NCBI GenBank assembly: GCA_028693885.1
Contig: JAQUUM010000060.1
Location: 1 to 7,003, forward strand
DNA length: 7,003 nt
Direction of reading: 5' to 3'
Source: Bacilli bacterium
GTDB taxonomy: Bacteria > Bacillota_I > Bacilli_A > ML615J-28 > CAG-698
Each line of letters starts with the position of its first letter. Position 1 is the stretch's first letter. The translations under genes and the position numbers were made by a program. Under the pieces are notes generated by a model. It made no database searches and was not told the DNA's origin. It saw only the letters and a program-made list of their open reading frames with translations. Shown one piece after another: positions 6,435 through 7,003 of the stretch.

Positions 6435-7003
6435 AGATTGCTATAATCGCAGCTATGGAAGAAGAAGTCTTAGAAATTGAAAAAAATCTTTTAAATAAAG
6501 AAGAAAAAAAAGTTAATAAGTTCAAATTTACATTTGGGAAATATAATAGTCACGATGTAATTATAGCTGTGTCAGGAATCGGAAAAGTTGCTGCTGCTAT
6601 ACTTTTTTCTACTTTGATTCAAAACTTTGATGATATAGAAAGAGTAATTAATGTTGGTGTTGCGGGTGGAGTTTTAGGGAAAACAAATGTAGGTGATGTT
6701 GTTTTGGCTGATAAAATAAATTATCATGATGTCGATTTATCTGCTTTTACCAAATATTCATACGGAGAGTTACCTAATAATCCAAAAGAGTTTGAAACAG
6801 ATTTTGAGATAATTAATATTATCAAAGATAGTAATATTTTAATTGGCACTATTTCAACTGGCGATAAATTTATGACAAGTAAAAAAGAAGTTTCAAATAT
6901 TAAAAAGAGATTTGTAAAAGAAAATATTTATGCTTTTGACATGGAGTCGGCTGCTTTTGCCCAGTGTGCATATTATTATGAAATTCCTTTTACATGTATT
7001 AGA
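6431..7003 (+). CDS. mtnN: 5'-methylthioadenosine/S-adenosylhomocysteine nucleosidase (3' partial)
   Basis: The frame runs from an ATG sharing ATGA with the ribF stop and stays open for 191 codons to the right edge. The enzyme removes adenine from 5'-methylthioadenosine and S-adenosylhomocysteine, feeding methionine salvage and the activated methyl cycle and preventing product inhibition of methyltransferases. Visible motifs: MKIAIIAAMEEEV at residues 1-13, with Glu12 at the position of the E. coli catalytic-site glutamate; NVGVAGG at 74-80; VGDVVLAD at 87-94; YHDVDLSAF at 98-106; TGDKFM at 143-148; and AFDMESAAFAQ at 168-178, with Glu172 as the ribose-contacting glutamate. The family is usually about 230 residues, so some 40 are missing, including the ISD segment with the catalytic Asp. 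It appears to be the third gene of the truB operon. The PNP/UDP superfamily assignment is secure; this subfamily is the best fit because of the MEEEV and HDVD motifs. Confidence 0.95.
   Translation, partial: MKIAIIAAMEEEVLEIEKNLLNKEEKKVNKFKFTFGKYNSHDVIIAVSGIGKVAAAILFSTLIQNFDDIERVINVGVAGGVLGKTNVGDVVLADKINYHDVDLSAFTKYSYGELPNNPKEFETDFEIINIIKDSNILIGTISTGDKFMTSKKEVSNIKKRFVKENIYAFDMESAAFAQCAYYYEIPFTCIR

Overview
The window is AT-rich, every gene lies on the + strand, and the content points to a low-GC Gram-positive bacterium of the Bacillota/Mycoplasmatota side. Erysipelotrichia-, Acholeplasma- or Izemoplasma-like lineages are plausible, but the sequence alone does not name a genus. The grounds are the truB-ribF pair, Shine-Dalgarno sites matching a Bacillota-type 16S tail, and the base composition. 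Tryptophan is written TGG throughout (about 17 times in the first gene), so the standard bacterial code applies and not the TGA=Trp code of Mycoplasma.

Region 1 (1-4580) is one very large open frame that enters from the left edge. It encodes the C-terminal 1,525 or so residues of a modular, almost certainly exported protein. The order is: a phosphodiester glycosidase (NAGPA/DUF2233-type) catalytic domain; two Big-type Ig-like domains; a jelly-roll-like putative carbohydrate-binding module; another Ig-like domain; a cohesin-like beta domain; another beta-sandwich; an Fn3 domain of the kind that precedes purple acid phosphatase domains; a calcineurin-like metallophosphoesterase; and a final Ig-like domain. 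The signal peptide, if there is one, lies upstream of the window. The two catalytic domains suggest stepwise attack on a sugar-phosphate-sugar linkage: uncovering the phosphate, then removing it.

Region 2 (4581-4674) is a short intergenic gap. It holds a perfect 11-bp stem terminator immediately after the large gene and an extended -10 promoter immediately before the next gene, so the two transcription units are separate.

Region 3 (4675-7003) is a tightly packed housekeeping operon: truB (tRNA pseudouridine-55 synthase), ribF (bifunctional riboflavin kinase/FAD synthetase) overlapping it by 10 nt, and mtnN (MTA/SAH nucleosidase) overlapping ribF by 4 nt and cut by the right edge. RibF has substitutions in several of its signature motifs. 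I see no CRISPR array, mobile element, tRNA or rRNA. The most interesting object is the dual-enzyme modular protein; the rest is ordinary.
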